Shown piece after piece: positions 53,213 through 62,733 of a stretch of 64,000 bases of DNA. The first letter of the stretch is position 1, and every line of letters begins with the position of its first letter. The position numbers and the translations under genes were made by a program. The DNA is from Syntrophorhabdaceae bacterium (lineage in GTDB: Bacteria > Desulfobacterota > Syntrophorhabdia > Syntrophorhabdales > Syntrophorhabdaceae): the NCBI GenBank assembly GCA_035541755.1, contig DATKMQ010000103.1, positions 1-64,000 of the forward strand, given 5' to 3'. Under the pieces are notes generated by a model. The model did not search any database and was not told where the DNA came from. It saw only the letters and a list, made by a program, of their open reading frames with translations.

Positions 53213-54085
53213 GTGGAAATTCTTTCTGCCAAAGAACTCTCAAAATACCTGAAGATCAATGAGAAAAAAATTTACAAGCTCGCCCAGGAAGGAACACTGC
53301 CTCATGTAAAAATCGGAGGCAAGATAGCCTTCGCCAAGGAACTTATAGACAAGTGGATATTGGAAAATACCGAGCGTGAAAAGCATGTGCTCATCGCCGG
53401 CAGCGACGATCCCCTGTTAAGACAGGTCATCGATCTTTTCAATGGGAGAAACGAAGGTGTGATCTACTACGCCCCCGTGGGGAGCATAAATGGCTTGAGA
53501 CTCCTCGAGGCAAAGGCCGCCAACATGTCCTGCGTGCATATGCTTGATTTGGAAAAGAAATCATACACCCTGTCTTATATAGCCCGGTACCTCTCAAAAG
53601 ACGATTATCGGGCTCTCCAGTTGTTCTACCGGACCCAGGGGCTCATGTTGAGGAAGGATAACCCCAAAGGCATTCGTTCCATTAAGGACCTATCCAACAA
53701 AGGTGTCGTCTTTATGAACAGAAATCAGGGATCCGGAACGCGTCTGCTGTTTGATTTCCTCCTTCGGGAACAAAGTGTTGCCCAATCGGCGGTGAGCGGT
53801 TACGGCAACGAAGCGGCATCTCATATGGAGGCCGGCATCGCGGTGCTCAAAGGAGAGGCCGACGCGGCTCTCGGCATAGAGCACACAGCGCATATTCTCG
53901 ATCTTGATTTCATCCCGCTTTTTGAGGAACGGTTCGATCTTGTCATCCCTATCGATTATTTCCATACTGCCCAGGTCAAAACCTTCCTCTCCTTGTTTGA
54001 GCACCCTTCGCTTCTCCATCATATACGGGACTTCACGGGTTACGATCTCAAGAACACGGGAAGCATCCTGGAAGCAGATGCATGA
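53213..54085 (+). CDS. HTH/periplasmic-binding-protein-like one-component regulator, probably tungstate responsive
   Basis: 290 residues. The N-terminal excisionase-type HTH is LSAKELSKYLKINEKKIYKL with GTLPHVKIGGKIAF (residues ~4-45). From ~58 a cytosolic substrate-binding-like domain (PBP_like class) follows: HVLIAGSDDPLLRQVIDLF, KGVVFMNRNQGSGTRLLFDF, and VLKGEADAALGIEHTAHI. It shares the QGSGTR-type loop with the TupA proteins encoded divergently. Start GTG at 53213 gives the family-typical MEILSAKEL. Expected to sense W/Mo oxyanion and control the tup operon. Overlaps prmA by ATGA. Confidence 0.85.
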   Translation: MEILSAKELSKYLKINEKKIYKLAQEGTLPHVKIGGKIAFAKELIDKWILENTEREKHVLIAGSDDPLLRQVIDLFNGRNEGVIYYAPVGSINGLRLLEAKAANMSCVHMLDLEKKSYTLSYIARYLSKDDYRALQLFYRTQGLMLRKDNPKGIRSIKDLSNKGVVFMNRNQGSGTRLLFDFLLREQSVAQSAVSGYGNEAASHMEAGIAVLKGEADAALGIEHTAHILDLDFIPLFEERFDLVIPIDYFHTAQVKTFLSLFEHPSLLHHIRDFTGYDLKNTGSILEADA

Positions 54086-55023
54086 CGGGGCAGAAAAGGG
54101 ATCCTATGGCCTTTTCTTCAAAAAAGGACCCCCCCGTGACACCTCAAAAGAAATTGCGAACTCGTGTTGATATTAAAGTCTTAAAAGGGGCCGAAGAACT
54201 CCTTCCGGAGGCTTTCTATGAATCCCTTTGCGCGTCGGGCATATGGGTGGAGGACATGGGCCGCTACTCGGTCGTCAAATGCTATCCCGAAAACGTCAAA
54301 ACCTTTCTCAAAATGATCAAAGCTTTGCACGTACCGGCCGAGGATATCCTGGTCACAGATGAGCCCGAGCGCGATTACGCGGAGCTGTCAAAGAAATATT
54401 TTCGTCCAATCAGAGTTGAAGGACTCACAATATTAACGCCCTGGAACAAGACAAGACGCGATGGCCCTCGTATTCTCATCGAGCCGGGTATGGCGTTCGG
54501 CACGGGCAGGCATGAATCGACCCGATTGATGATCAAACTGATGAGCGGCATGAACATGGAGGGCAAGAGCGTGCTTGATCTGGGATGCGGGTCAGCAATC
54601 CTCTCATTGTATGCTGCGCTCCTTGAGGCAGGCCACGTCCTTGCTGTGGATGTCGATGAAGATGCCGTGGCCTCGGCCCGTAAGAACATCGCCTTGAACC
54701 GCGCCGCCGTCGATATTACCTGCTGCGATCTGCAACAGGTGACCGGGGGCTACGATATTGTTCTCGCCAACATCGACATCGCCACGTTCAGGGGCATGTC
54801 AGCCCATATCATCGACCTTTTGAACAAAGGCGGGTATCTTCTCGTTTCGGGCGTGCTCAGGCGCAACAAAGAGGAATTGCTGTCCCTTTTCGCCCCCCTT
54901 TCCTGCCTTAACGCGGAGCTAAAGAACAGCTGGTGCGGGTTTGTTTTTCAGAAAGATGCCCACGGCGCTACGACGCGGAGAAATTTACATACAAGCTCAA
55001 CAGATTCATACCCTGGCAGTTGA
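54082..55023 (+). CDS. prmA: Ribosomal protein L11 methyltransferase-like (PrmA family)
   Basis: 313 residues. N-terminal substrate domain with ESLCASGIWVEDMG, then PrmA signature EPGMAFGTGRHESTRL (about 134-149), SAM motif VLDLGCGSAILSLYAALL (about 165-182), VDVDEDAVASARKNI and VLANIDIATF (NPPF-like motif as ANID). It uses SAM to methylate L11. The ATG overlaps the regulator's stop (ATGA), so translation is coupled. Confidence 0.85.
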   Translation: MTGQKRDPMAFSSKKDPPVTPQKKLRTRVDIKVLKGAEELLPEAFYESLCASGIWVEDMGRYSVVKCYPENVKTFLKMIKALHVPAEDILVTDEPERDYAELSKKYFRPIRVEGLTILTPWNKTRRDGPRILIEPGMAFGTGRHESTRLMIKLMSGMNMEGKSVLDLGCGSAILSLYAALLEAGHVLAVDVDEDAVASARKNIALNRAAVDITCCDLQQVTGGYDIVLANIDIATFRGMSAHIIDLLNKGGYLLVSGVLRRNKEELLSLFAPLSCLNAELKNSWCGFVFQKDAHGATTRRNLHTSSTDSYPGS

Positions 55024-55056
55024 GCTCGGCACATTCTTTATTACACAGGTGAAACT

Positions 55057-55653
55057 ATGAAGATAGGATTCCTGGCATCGCACGGCGGAAGCAATATGCA
55101 GGCTATCATCGACGCCTGCAAATCGGGAAAACTTGAGGCCATACCGGCAGTCGTTGTGAGCAATAATAGCGATTCAGGCGCTATCGCCAGGGCAAGAACC
55201 GAGGGCGTGCCTCACTATTATCTGAGCGGAAAGACCCATCCCGACCCCGTAGAACTCGATCAGGCCATTCTCGATGCCCTTTTGCGCCACGGCGTGGATA
55301 TCGTGATCCTGGCCGGGTACATGAAGAAACTCGGTCCCAAAACGCTCGCTCACTTCCGGGGACGGATTCTCAACGTCCATCCTGCGCTTCTTCCCAAGTT
55401 CGGCGGCGCCGGTATGTATGGTATTCACGTGCACGAGGCGGTGATCGCCGCCGGGGAAAAGGAGAGCGGAGTCACCATCCATCTCGTTGACGAGCAATAC
55501 GATACAGGCCCGATCCTTGCGCAAAGACGAGTGCCTGTGATGCCGGACGACACGCCCGAAACGCTCGCAGCGCGCGTTCTGACTGAGGAACATATCTTGT
55601 ATTCAGAAACATTACAACGAATCGCGACGGGCGAGCTCAGCCTTCCTACCTGA
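55057..55653 (+). CDS. purN: Phosphoribosylglycinamide formyltransferase
   Basis: 198 residues, 10-formyl-THF-dependent step 3 of purine synthesis. N-terminal loop LASHGGSNMQAIIDA binds GAR phosphate; active-site ILNVHPALLPKFGGAGMYG supplies Asn and His; VTIHLVDEQYDTGPILAQ supplies Asp. A 33-nt gap follows prmA. It draws on the same C1-folate pool that the met operon reduces. Confidence 0.93.
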   Translation: MKIGFLASHGGSNMQAIIDACKSGKLEAIPAVVVSNNSDSGAIARARTEGVPHYYLSGKTHPDPVELDQAILDALLRHGVDIVILAGYMKKLGPKTLAHFRGRILNVHPALLPKFGGAGMYGIHVHEAVIAAGEKESGVTIHLVDEQYDTGPILAQRRVPVMPDDTPETLAARVLTEEHILYSETLQRIATGELSLPT

Positions 55654-55715
55654 AGGCTCTTTACCGGGGTTCTCCCGCGTCAGAACGTGATCACTGTCGA
55701 TGAGATGAGTAAGCC

Positions 55716-56621
55716 CTAAAGGATAGCCTCGGCAAAATCTCTGGCGCTGAATGGTATCAGGTCATCGACCTTTTCGCCCACCCCCACATACCTCACCGGA
55801 ATCTTGAGCGTGTGAGCGATAGGCAAAATGAATCCTCCCTTTGCGGTGCCGTCAAGCTTCGTAATGATCATGCCTGTCACGTTCAGGGCCTCGTGAAATG
55901 TCCTGGTTTGTGCAATGGTATTCTGCCCATTTGTTGCATCCACAATGAGGAGCGTTTCGTGGGGGGCTCCGTCAAGCTCTTTGCTCACTACCCTCTTGAT
56001 CTTCTTCATTTCCTCCATAAGGTTCGCTTTGGTGTGGAGTCTCCCGGCGGTGTCAAGTATGAGAATGTCTATGTTGCGCGCCTTTGCGGCTTTTACCGCG
56101 TCGAATGCCACGGCAGCGGGGTCCGACCCCTGCGCGTGTTTTACCACGGCGATATTGAGCCTTTCTGCCCACACCTCGAGCTGCTCGATGGCTGCGGCCC
56201 TGAAGGTGTCGCAGGCCCCGAAGAGGATCGTCTTGGCTGTATGCTGGTAGATGCTCGCCATTTTCGCTATGGTCGTGGTTTTACCGACGCCGTTTACGCC
56301 GAGGGCGAGTATCACAAAAGGGTGCGTGCCGTCTACGACAATCGGCGATTCAACAGGCTTGAGTATCTTTTCGATTTCCATTTTCATGGAACGTTTGACA
56401 TCATCGGCCGTTTTGATCTGACCACGCTTCCACTGATCTTTGAGGGATGTAATGATGAGTTCCGCCGTCTCGAAACCGGCATCGGACAAAAGGAGCGCTT
56501 CTTCGATTTCCTCGAAGGCCTCTTCGCCCATGGGTTTACCCGTAACAGCCCATTCTACGCGGGTTATGAGCTGGTCTCTCGTCTTGGCGAGACCCTGTTT
56601 TACCTTTTCAAATAAACCCAT
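55716..56621 (-). CDS. ftsY: Signal recognition particle receptor FtsY
   Basis: 301 residues, an NG-domain FtsY with almost no acidic A domain. G1 GVNGVGKTTTIAKM, the DTFRAAAIEQLEVWAER insertion box, G3 DTAGR, G4 TKLDGTAKGG, and the closing GVGEKVDDLIPF. Membrane-associated GTPase that docks SRP-ribosome complexes to Sec. Confidence 0.96.
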   Translation of the reverse strand: MGLFEKVKQGLAKTRDQLITRVEWAVTGKPMGEEAFEEIEEALLLSDAGFETAELIITSLKDQWKRGQIKTADDVKRSMKMEIEKILKPVESPIVVDGTHPFVILALGVNGVGKTTTIAKMASIYQHTAKTILFGACDTFRAAAIEQLEVWAERLNIAVVKHAQGSDPAAVAFDAVKAAKARNIDILILDTAGRLHTKANLMEEMKKIKRVVSKELDGAPHETLLIVDATNGQNTIAQTRTFHEALNVTGMIITKLDGTAKGGFILPIAHTLKIPVRYVGVGEKVDDLIPFSARDFAEAIL

Positions 56622-56638
56622 GCACCGTCTCGTCTGTG

Positions 56639-57214
56639 CTAATGGAAGACCCCGCCGTTGTCCCTTCCCAGACGGTCATAGAATCCGGTACCCGTGGACA
56701 GATATTGCTCCACCTCGGTCTCATACCACCATATCTCATCGTCGATGATCTTCTCGAGGCGCGCCTCATCAACGGCACCGGTGGCTACCATTTTCTTTAG
56801 GTCTTTAATAGAAGGGAGCGGGTATGAATACTCGTAACGGCTGATGTAATCTTTCAGCGCGACGAGCCCCTGGGCCTTGTCTCGCTTCATAAGTATAATC
56901 GCCCTGTACCCGAACGCCCTGATATTGTAAAGTGTGCTGGTTTTACTTTGAGCCGCCTCTTGTATCAGCTTTTCCGCACTTTCCAAATTACCCATTCTAT
57001 ATTCTGTAATGGCCAGGAAGGCTAGCGAAGCTTGATCCCTTTGGTTATTCACCGCGTCCTGGAAAGCACCCTCAGCCTTGGCATATTCCTGTTCGTTCAG
57101 GAATTCCTTTCCGTCACGAATGTCACTGGAATACTTCGTATAGGTTGTGGAACAGGACCACAGGGTAAAACCGAAGAGAATTGCTACGATTCCGATGTGT
57201 ATGGTTTTCCGCAT
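56639..57214 (-). CDS. TPR-like lipoprotein
   Basis: 191 residues: signal with lipobox WSCS (Cys at residue 21), then two to three helical hairpins of TPR type (EFLNEQEYAKAEGAFQDAVN, AITEYRMGNLESAEKLIQEA). Likely a periplasmic scaffold of unknown partner. Its start lies inside the preceding zinc-ribbon gene (31-nt overlap), so the two are co-translated. Confidence 0.75.
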   Translation of the reverse strand: MRKTIHIGIVAILFGFTLWSCSTTYTKYSSDIRDGKEFLNEQEYAKAEGAFQDAVNNQRDQASLAFLAITEYRMGNLESAEKLIQEAAQSKTSTLYNIRAFGYRAIILMKRDKAQGLVALKDYISRYEYSYPLPSIKDLKKMVATGAVDEARLEKIIDDEIWWYETEVEQYLSTGTGFYDRLGRDNGGVFH

Positions 57215-57429
57215 ATCTTACATACCCCCTTCTCGACTACGCCGATGCAGGCCCCATCGACACACAGGAGCCTTTCGGTAAAATCGACGGTATCGGCCTC
57301 CTGTTTGTCTGCTGAGGGAACAATCTCCCTGCCGCAAGAATAACAAAAAGGGCCGAGCTTCACAATTACGTTGCCGCACTGATCGCAGGTAATACTTTCA
57401 ATCGCACTTCCGCATTTTTCACAAAGCAT
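57184..57429 (-). CDS. Small multi-zinc-ribbon protein
   Basis: 81 residues with four CxxC pairs (CEKC, CDQC, CYSC, CKIC) plus C56 and C61, enough for two zinc ribbons. Cytosolic. The C-terminal 10 codons overlap the TPR-like lipoprotein gene. Family not recognised beyond zinc-ribbon. Confidence 0.7.
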   Translation of the reverse strand: MLCEKCGSAIESITCDQCGNVIVKLGPFCYSCGREIVPSADKQEADTVDFTERLLCVDGACIGVVEKGVCKICGKPYTSES

Positions 57430-57441
57430 AGTCCACCTTTG

Positions 57442-57888
57442 CTATTCCTTTACCTTAAGAACTTTAATCACTTTGCCATTTTCAAACTCTACATAGACGG
57501 TATCCCTATTGTCAGGCATCAGTTTCCACGAGGGCGTATACGTCCAGAGGATATGGTTCTCAGGCGTGATACTCACCATGGTAGGTTCGCCCAGTTTTGC
57601 GCGAATTTCTGTTTCGTTCATGGATATAAGCGCATTCTCAAGGACCGGTGTTGACTTCGGCTTCTCCGTTGACTTCGGCTTCTCCGTTGGCTTCGGCTTC
57701 TCCGTTGACTTCGGCGTGTCGGTTCCCTTCATCTTTTTCAGGTAGGTACATGAACCCAGGAGAAAGAGGCAGAGGAATATGATGCAAGTTTTAAGAACAA
57801 AAGAGGTTCCAGGTTTTTTCCACATTTTCTGTGGAAAACCTGTGTATAAATAGTAAAAACCGGTTTTTATCCTCTTGATTTTATTCAT
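57442..57888 (-). CDS. Lipoprotein with PKSTEK repeats and SmpA/OmlA-like end
   Basis: About 148 residues. Lipobox LLGSC follows a hydrophobic stretch, then four copies of a six-residue repeat (PKSTEK/PKPTEK; 18-bp tandem repeats at 57653-57715). A C-terminal domain follows with ALISMNETEIRAKLGEPT and VYVEFENGKVIKVLKV, like the outer-membrane assembly SmpA/BamE fold. Start choice is uncertain: AGAGG precedes the ATG at 57888, while a later ATG (57825) gives a more normal signal peptide but sits in a TTTTCCACA/TGTGGAAAA hairpin without a ribosome-binding site. Confidence 0.65.
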   Translation of the reverse strand: MNKIKRIKTGFYYLYTGFPQKMWKKPGTSFVLKTCIIFLCLFLLGSCTYLKKMKGTDTPKSTEKPKPTEKPKSTEKPKSTPVLENALISMNETEIRAKLGEPTMVSITPENHILWTYTPSWKLMPDNRDTVYVEFENGKVIKVLKVKE

Positions 57889-58036
57889 TATCATCCTCTT
57901 TTGCGCGTTTTGACTTAATTAGAATACCTAAATAATATCAACTAGTTATATTTTATGAGATCCTTATGCACGCCCATATTTTCATGAAAATTACCATATC
58001 ATGTATTGTCCAAATTATCAATGGGTCGTGATGAGC

Positions 58037-59002
58037 CTATCGGATACCCCTTTTCGAGGCCTTGTTGAGCCGTTCCATGATAGCCCTCCCGATGCCCGTC
58101 GGGGGCACTTTTTCCGCATAGATGATGTCCACATCTTCGCGGTCAAGATCGATGAGACTCGAAAAGAAATTTGCCGCCGCCTCGTTCAAGTCTCCCGTGG
58201 CCGAAAGCACCTTCATATAGCGCGCCCGCGTCTGGCTCTCTGGCGTGCGAAAGGAGAGAAACGAAGAGTTGTCTATTTTGACGTCCTCGGGACCGGCCAC
58301 GATCTTCAGGGGTTTCATTGGCGCATAATGGTAAGGAAGCTCCCCCGGGGACCGGCAGACCGAACCATCATCAATGCTCTCCACTATTTCAACGTGTTCC
58401 CTCAAGTCTTCCTCGCTCACGGCCCCGTGTCTATGAATGTAGACCCCGCGGGTCTGAAATGAAATGATCGTCGATTCTATGCCGAAAACGCTGTCACCTC
58501 CGTCCAGAATCAACGGGATTTTCCCCTTGAGCATGCGGGCAACATGGGCAGCCTTCGTGGGACTCATGTAGCCGAACGGGTTGGCGCTCGGCGCAGCGAT
58601 GGGCCTGTTAAGCGTATCGATGAGGTTAAGAGCCGCGCCGTGGGCCGGCATCCTCATGCCTACCGTTGACAGCCCGGCCGTAACGATGTCCGGTATCAGT
58701 GATTGTTTTTCAAGAAGCAGGGTGAGAGGACCCGGCCAAAACACCTCTATCAGCTTTCGGGCATCCGACGAAACATGTTTAGCATAGCGGAAAATCCAAT
58801 CTTTTTGGCTTATATGAACGATCAAGGGATCAAAGCGAGGCCTGTTTTTGACCTGAAATATCTTTGCCACAGCATAGGGGTTCTGCGCATCGGCGCCGAG
58901 ACCATAGACGGTCTCCGTGGGAAAGGCGACCACATCTCCCTGGTCGAGCAGACGCACGGCCTTCTGTATAGAAGAGCTCTCGAAACCGTTTACGATTTCC
59001 AT
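58037..59002 (-). CDS. L-threonylcarbamoyladenylate synthase, Sua5 type
   Basis: 321 residues: YrdC/TsaC catalytic domain (about 1-200) with VAFPTETVYGLGADA, KIFQVKNRPRFDPL and PIAAPSANPFGYMSPT, then a linker with SPGELPYHYAPMKPL and the C-terminal Sua5 domain. It makes threonylcarbamoyl-AMP from Thr, bicarbonate and ATP for the tRNA t6A modification. Confidence 0.93.
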   Translation of the reverse strand: MEIVNGFESSSIQKAVRLLDQGDVVAFPTETVYGLGADAQNPYAVAKIFQVKNRPRFDPLIVHISQKDWIFRYAKHVSSDARKLIEVFWPGPLTLLLEKQSLIPDIVTAGLSTVGMRMPAHGAALNLIDTLNRPIAAPSANPFGYMSPTKAAHVARMLKGKIPLILDGGDSVFGIESTIISFQTRGVYIHRHGAVSEEDLREHVEIVESIDDGSVCRSPGELPYHYAPMKPLKIVAGPEDVKIDNSSFLSFRTPESQTRARYMKVLSATGDLNEAAANFFSSLIDLDREDVDIIYAEKVPPTGIGRAIMERLNKASKRGIR

Positions 59003-59100
59003 GGCAGCATTGTACGAATATTTCTAAAGATTATCAAGGTACTGTGAGGGGGATGCTTGAGGCACACATCAAGCGCCGTGCCTCATCTGACACGGAGCCG

Positions 59101-59301
59101 CTACTTTGGTTCCTCCTTGCTCTTCTCTTTTTCATCCTTTGGCGGGGTAACGTCAATCTCCGGAGGTTCATTCATGGACTTCTTGAAATTCCTGATACCT
59201 TTCCCTATAGCGCCCCCTATGTCGGAAATCCGTCCCGCTCCAAAGACAAGGATAACAATGATTAATATGACTATCAGTTCCGGCATTCCTAAGCCAAACA
59301 T
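59101..59301 (-). CDS. tatA: Twin-arginine translocase subunit TatA/E
   Basis: 66 residues: one membrane helix [17 protein letters not shown], the hinge [10 protein letters not shown], amphipathic helix [14 protein letters not shown], and an acidic/basic tail. The ATG at 59301 has GGAGG about 6 nt upstream. Forms the Tat pore with TatC, not in the window. Confidence 0.9.
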   Translation of the reverse strand: MFGLGMPELIVILIIVILVFGAGRISDIGGAIGKGIRNFKKSMNEPPEIDVTPPKDEKEKSKEEPK

Positions 59302-59539
59302 TCGTCCTCCTTCCAAAACAGGTGTCAATCTGCGCTATCTTTCTCAAACGGGATTTACGCCACGTGTCTTCATTATAATAGCAATCGGAACAAATGTATA
59401 GGGGTATCTCCCCGTGCAGTGAAGCCGGCGCCCAACGCTCAAGCGCCCGCGGGGTACTTGGGCTCACCGCCTCCTGTGCCTTTCGGTTTACATTTTTGTG
59501 GAAAATTGGGCGCTTTTCTGCTACTATTCTTCACACTCG

Positions 59540-59610
59540 GTCCCATCGTCTAGCGGCCTAGGACGCTGGCCTCTCACGCCGGAAACACGAGTTCGATTCT
59601 CGTTGGGACC
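59540..59610 (+). tRNA. tRNA-Glu (anticodon CTC)
   Basis: Acceptor GTCCCAT/TTGGGAC (one T-T mismatch at the inner pair), anticodon stem CTGGC/GCCGG with loop CTCTCAC (anticodon CTC), T loop TTCGATT. No encoded CCA. Reads GAG codons. Confidence 0.92.
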
Positions 59611-59757
59611 ATTTCTTCCATTCACCCGGGATGTTATGAATGTGGACCACGCTTGCTACGAGCCTTGAGTTCTGCCCGCCTTCGCGCCGTTCTCTCGCGT
59701 TTCGTACAAGATGGCATGTGGTCTTCGACAGAAGATCGGAAAGACCACGGACAGCGT

Positions 59758-60372
59758 CTAGATGCTAAAACCTCTGGATCCCCGGAAAAAATCCGTGTTC
59801 AGAAAATTCCTGAGGGCCAAAAGGGCTTTTCCCCTGTGACTTAAAGCGTTCTTCTCCTCCAGGGAAAGCTCCGCAAGATATTTATTGCGTTCGGGCAGAT
59901 AGAAAACCGGATCGAATCCAAACCCTCCTGTCCCATGCCTTTCAAACCCGATGTACCCCTTAAGGTCTCCGTAAAAAACATAACATCTCTCCCGCTCCGG
60001 CATGTAAAAGACCACGTAGGACTTGAAGACTGCCTTTCTTCTCTCAAAGGGAGTTGCCTTGAGCTCGCTGAGCAACCTCGTCTGTCTCTCATCATCGTTT
60101 TTTCCGTATCGGGAAGAATAGACCCCCGGCCTGTTTTGGAGGGCTTCGACCTCAAGGCCGGAATCATCCGCGAGCGTTGCCATACCAAACCTGTCGCCCA
60201 CTTTCCTCGCCTTCTTCAGCGCGTTTGCCACATATACCGGGCTGTCTTCATCAACAAAGACTTTCTCAGGAAAGTCATTGAGTGAGTAGAGCGTCTCAAA
60301 TATATCCCCAAGTAACGATTTTATTTCCTGGAATTTGCCCCTGTTTTCTGTGGCTATGATGACCTCTTTCAT
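59758..60372 (-). CDS. rdgB: XTP/dITP pyrophosphatase (RdgB/HAM1)
   Basis: 204 residues. N-terminal [15 protein letters not shown], central [14 protein letters not shown] (metal ligands), GVYSSRYG, and [16 protein letters not shown]. It hydrolyses non-canonical purine NTPs. Overlaps the end of rph (ATGA), a common rph-rdgB pair. Confidence 0.94.
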   Translation of the reverse strand: MKEVIIATENRGKFQEIKSLLGDIFETLYSLNDFPEKVFVDEDSPVYVANALKKARKVGDRFGMATLADDSGLEVEALQNRPGVYSSRYGKNDDERQTRLLSELKATPFERRKAVFKSYVVFYMPERERCYVFYGDLKGYIGFERHGTGGFGFDPVFYLPERNKYLAELSLEEKNALSHRGKALLALRNFLNTDFFRGSRGFSI

Positions 60373-61097
60373 AAGGGAAAGAGCGGCCCGAGGGCAATCT
60401 TCTGGAGCCTTGTTATTTCACTCGCGCCTTTAGCCGCATACTGGTACATCAGGTCAAAATGCTCCTTTGTAAAGGGCTTTTTTTCCGCTGTTCCCTGCAC
60501 TTCAATGAGGAGGCCTTTGCCGGTCATGACAAAGTTCATATCCACTTCTGCACGGGAATCTTCTTCGTAGGAGAGATCGAGAATGGCTTCGCCGTCCACC
60601 AGCCCCACACTGATTGCCGCCACGCTGTCACGCAATGGTATCTTCTGGATGAGCCCCTTCTTCTTCATGCTCCAGAGCGCCTCAACCAGGGCCACGTATC
60701 CGCCGGTAATACTCGCGGTTCTGGTTCCACCATCAGCTTGAATGACATCGCAGTCAATCCATATGGTTCTCTCGCCTATGATGTCGAGGTTGACAACGCC
60801 CCTGAGCGCCCGGCCGATGAGCCTCTGGATCTCATGGGTTCTTCCACCGATCTTGCCGGAAACCGACTCGCGCATGGACCTTGTATGAGTGGACCGGGGA
60901 AGCATCGAGTATTCCGCGGTAAGCCATCCCTTACCACTGTTCTTCAAGAAAACCGGAACCTTTTCTTCCACGCTGACCTGACAAATCACCTTGGTTTCAC
61001 CCATTTCCACGAGCACCGATCCCTCGGGATATTTCAAGAAATTTTTCTCAATTTTGAGCTGTCGAATGGAATCATTCGCCCTACCGTTCGCTCTCAT
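60369..61097 (-). CDS. rph: Ribonuclease PH
   Basis: 242 residues, phosphorolytic 3'-5' exoribonuclease for tRNA ends. Motifs: [62 protein letters not shown], and [18 protein letters not shown]. It overlaps the upstream exported-protein gene by 17 nt and rdgB by 4 nt, so translation is coupled. Confidence 0.95.
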   Translation of the reverse strand: MRANGRANDSIRQLKIEKNFLKYPEGSVLVEMGETKVICQVSVEEKVPVFLKNSGKGWLTAEYSMLPRSTHTRSMRESVSGKIGGRTHEIQRLIGRALRGVVNLDIIGERTIWIDCDVIQADGGTRTASITGGYVALVEALWSMKKKGLIQKIPLRDSVAAISVGLVDGEAILDLSYEEDSRAEVDMNFVMTGKGLLIEVQGTAEKKPFTKEHFDLMYQYAAKGASEITRLQKIALGPLFPL

Positions 61098-61644
61098 TCT
61101 TCACACCTCTTTTCAGATATTTCTGGATGCCCTGGTCAAGCTTATTAAGCACCTCGCCAATTTTATCCCTGGGACAATCAATCCTCAGAAAGACGCCAGG
61201 CATATCAACCCCCAGCAAAACGAAGACAGGAATCCTCTTCACTTTTTTTCCGAAGGGTGTAGCCACGTCCTGGGCGAGTTCCTCAGATTCGACCCCGTGA
61301 GCAGCAGGAACTTCGTCAATCTCAAGAATAGCGCCCCTTCCTTTCTTTGCGTTCGATATGGCGACAAATATATTTTCTGTGTCAGACGGAGCGAGCTCGA
61401 TGGCCATGAGCAGGGCCGCCTTTTCTCTGTTCATTCTGTTTGCGTTCGCCACCTGTTTTTCTATGCTGTCCGCTCCTTCATAGATGCTCACACCGTAACC
61501 TTTGCCGGTGAAATACTTCTTCACCATGTTCCATAGGGCAGGATCACGCTCCCCAACCTGACAGAATATGATGCTGTCCCGAGCGTACAGGTAAGAAAAG
61601 GGCATGAGCAGAAAGACGCACAAAAACAATGAGGAGGCTTTCAT
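61081..61644 (-). CDS. Exported hypothetical protein, remotely amidase-like
   Basis: 187 residues with a signal peptide ([21 protein letters not shown]). The stretch [20 protein letters not shown] recalls the helix-strand of N-acetylmuramoyl-L-alanine amidases (amidase_3), but the zinc-binding His residues are not evident, so an active amidase is doubtful. It overlaps rph (17 nt) and the HAD gene (4 nt). Confidence 0.55.
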   Translation of the reverse strand: MKASSLFLCVFLLMPFSYLYARDSIIFCQVGERDPALWNMVKKYFTGKGYGVSIYEGADSIEKQVANANRMNREKAALLMAIELAPSDTENIFVAISNAKKGRGAILEIDEVPAAHGVESEELAQDVATPFGKKVKRIPVFVLLGVDMPGVFLRIDCPRDKIGEVLNKLDQGIQKYLKRGVKNESER

Positions 61645-62636
61645 TCCTCACCATCTGACGCTTCCAAGCCGATTTCTCTTCGCATATTCTCGCTCATGCA
61701 AATAACATTCTCCGTATTGCAGTTGGCACGACTAAACACAAAAACGCCCTCCCGCAATGTGCCCTGCTTGATGGCACCCTTGCCGTGCTCGTCAAAGGAA
61801 ATAGCCACATCTTTCAGAACGTCCGTTTCCCTGCTGATTACGACATATTCAGCGTTGAGTATCGCATGCCTGTTCCCGTTGAAGCTTATGGAGAGCCCTC
61901 CGTTCTCCATGACAAGGGTCAGGGCGTCCACATCGGTTGCGCTATCACCCACGTAGACCACATCCCGGAGCGATTGGCCGGCGCGTTTCGTAATATTGAT
62001 AATCGTATCAGCTTTGCTCTTCCCGGCGAGAAGGCTCACGCTCTTGATCCATTGATTGGCAGGCAGGGTAGGGAATCGTTCAAGCAAAAACGCCTTGAGA
62101 GAGTCTATTGAGAACTGAGCGTGAGGGGGAATAAGGCCCTCCGGGCTCCATGAAATCATGGGTAGCTGCAAGAAGGCGTTACGAAGTCCTGTAAACATCT
62201 TTTGTTCCCTCTCACCCATTTCATAACTATCGAAGGCCACCTGCGTGCCATAAACGTTGGCGGGGTCTAGCCCAATCTGTCTTCCTACTTCGTCCACATG
62301 GTGCACGTAACTCGTGCCGATGAGATATACGTCCATAGTTTCTCGGATTGAGCCCAGGGTATCCTGAACCGTTTTCATCACGTTTACGCGTTTACCCGAG
62401 AATTCCCGCACACCCTTGTCGGTCACGCCCGCCGCTTTAAGAAAAGGAAGCATGTATTTCAACGAGCTACCGGGCTCATGGCCTCTTGCCTTCTCAATAT
62501 CACTGAGATACTCATCAAACTTGGCAAGCAGCGCAAAAAGCCTTTCACCTTCCGGAACAAATTCCTGCGCAACCTCGTGACCGTTGTTGTTCGTCGAAAC
62601 AGGACCTTCGCAATCAGTGATGTAGAGCTTTTTCAT
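61641..62636 (-). CDS. HAD-superfamily protein of the EhaR-like group
   Basis: 331 residues. The N-terminal HAD motif I is YITDCEGPVS (Asp nucleophile, with Glu in the usual second-Asp position), and motif IV is DVVYVGDSATDVDALTLVM. The group is annotated in methanogens as energy-converting hydrogenase A subunit R; true function is unknown. Start at 62636 (MKKLYITD). Same strand and coupled by ATGA to the exported-protein gene. Confidence 0.7.
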   Translation of the reverse strand: MKKLYITDCEGPVSTNNNGHEVAQEFVPEGERLFALLAKFDEYLSDIEKARGHEPGSSLKYMLPFLKAAGVTDKGVREFSGKRVNVMKTVQDTLGSIRETMDVYLIGTSYVHHVDEVGRQIGLDPANVYGTQVAFDSYEMGEREQKMFTGLRNAFLQLPMISWSPEGLIPPHAQFSIDSLKAFLLERFPTLPANQWIKSVSLLAGKSKADTIINITKRAGQSLRDVVYVGDSATDVDALTLVMENGGLSISFNGNRHAILNAEYVVISRETDVLKDVAISFDEHGKGAIKQGTLREGVFVFSRANCNTENVICMSENMRREIGLEASDGEE

Positions 62637-62733
62637 TACCCTGTGACCTCTCACGCAACGTATTGTTTTCCGAAATTGGTGCTCCTTTCAAATGATGAAC
62701 GGGGTCCAGCCTGAGAAGACCGGTTCACCTATT

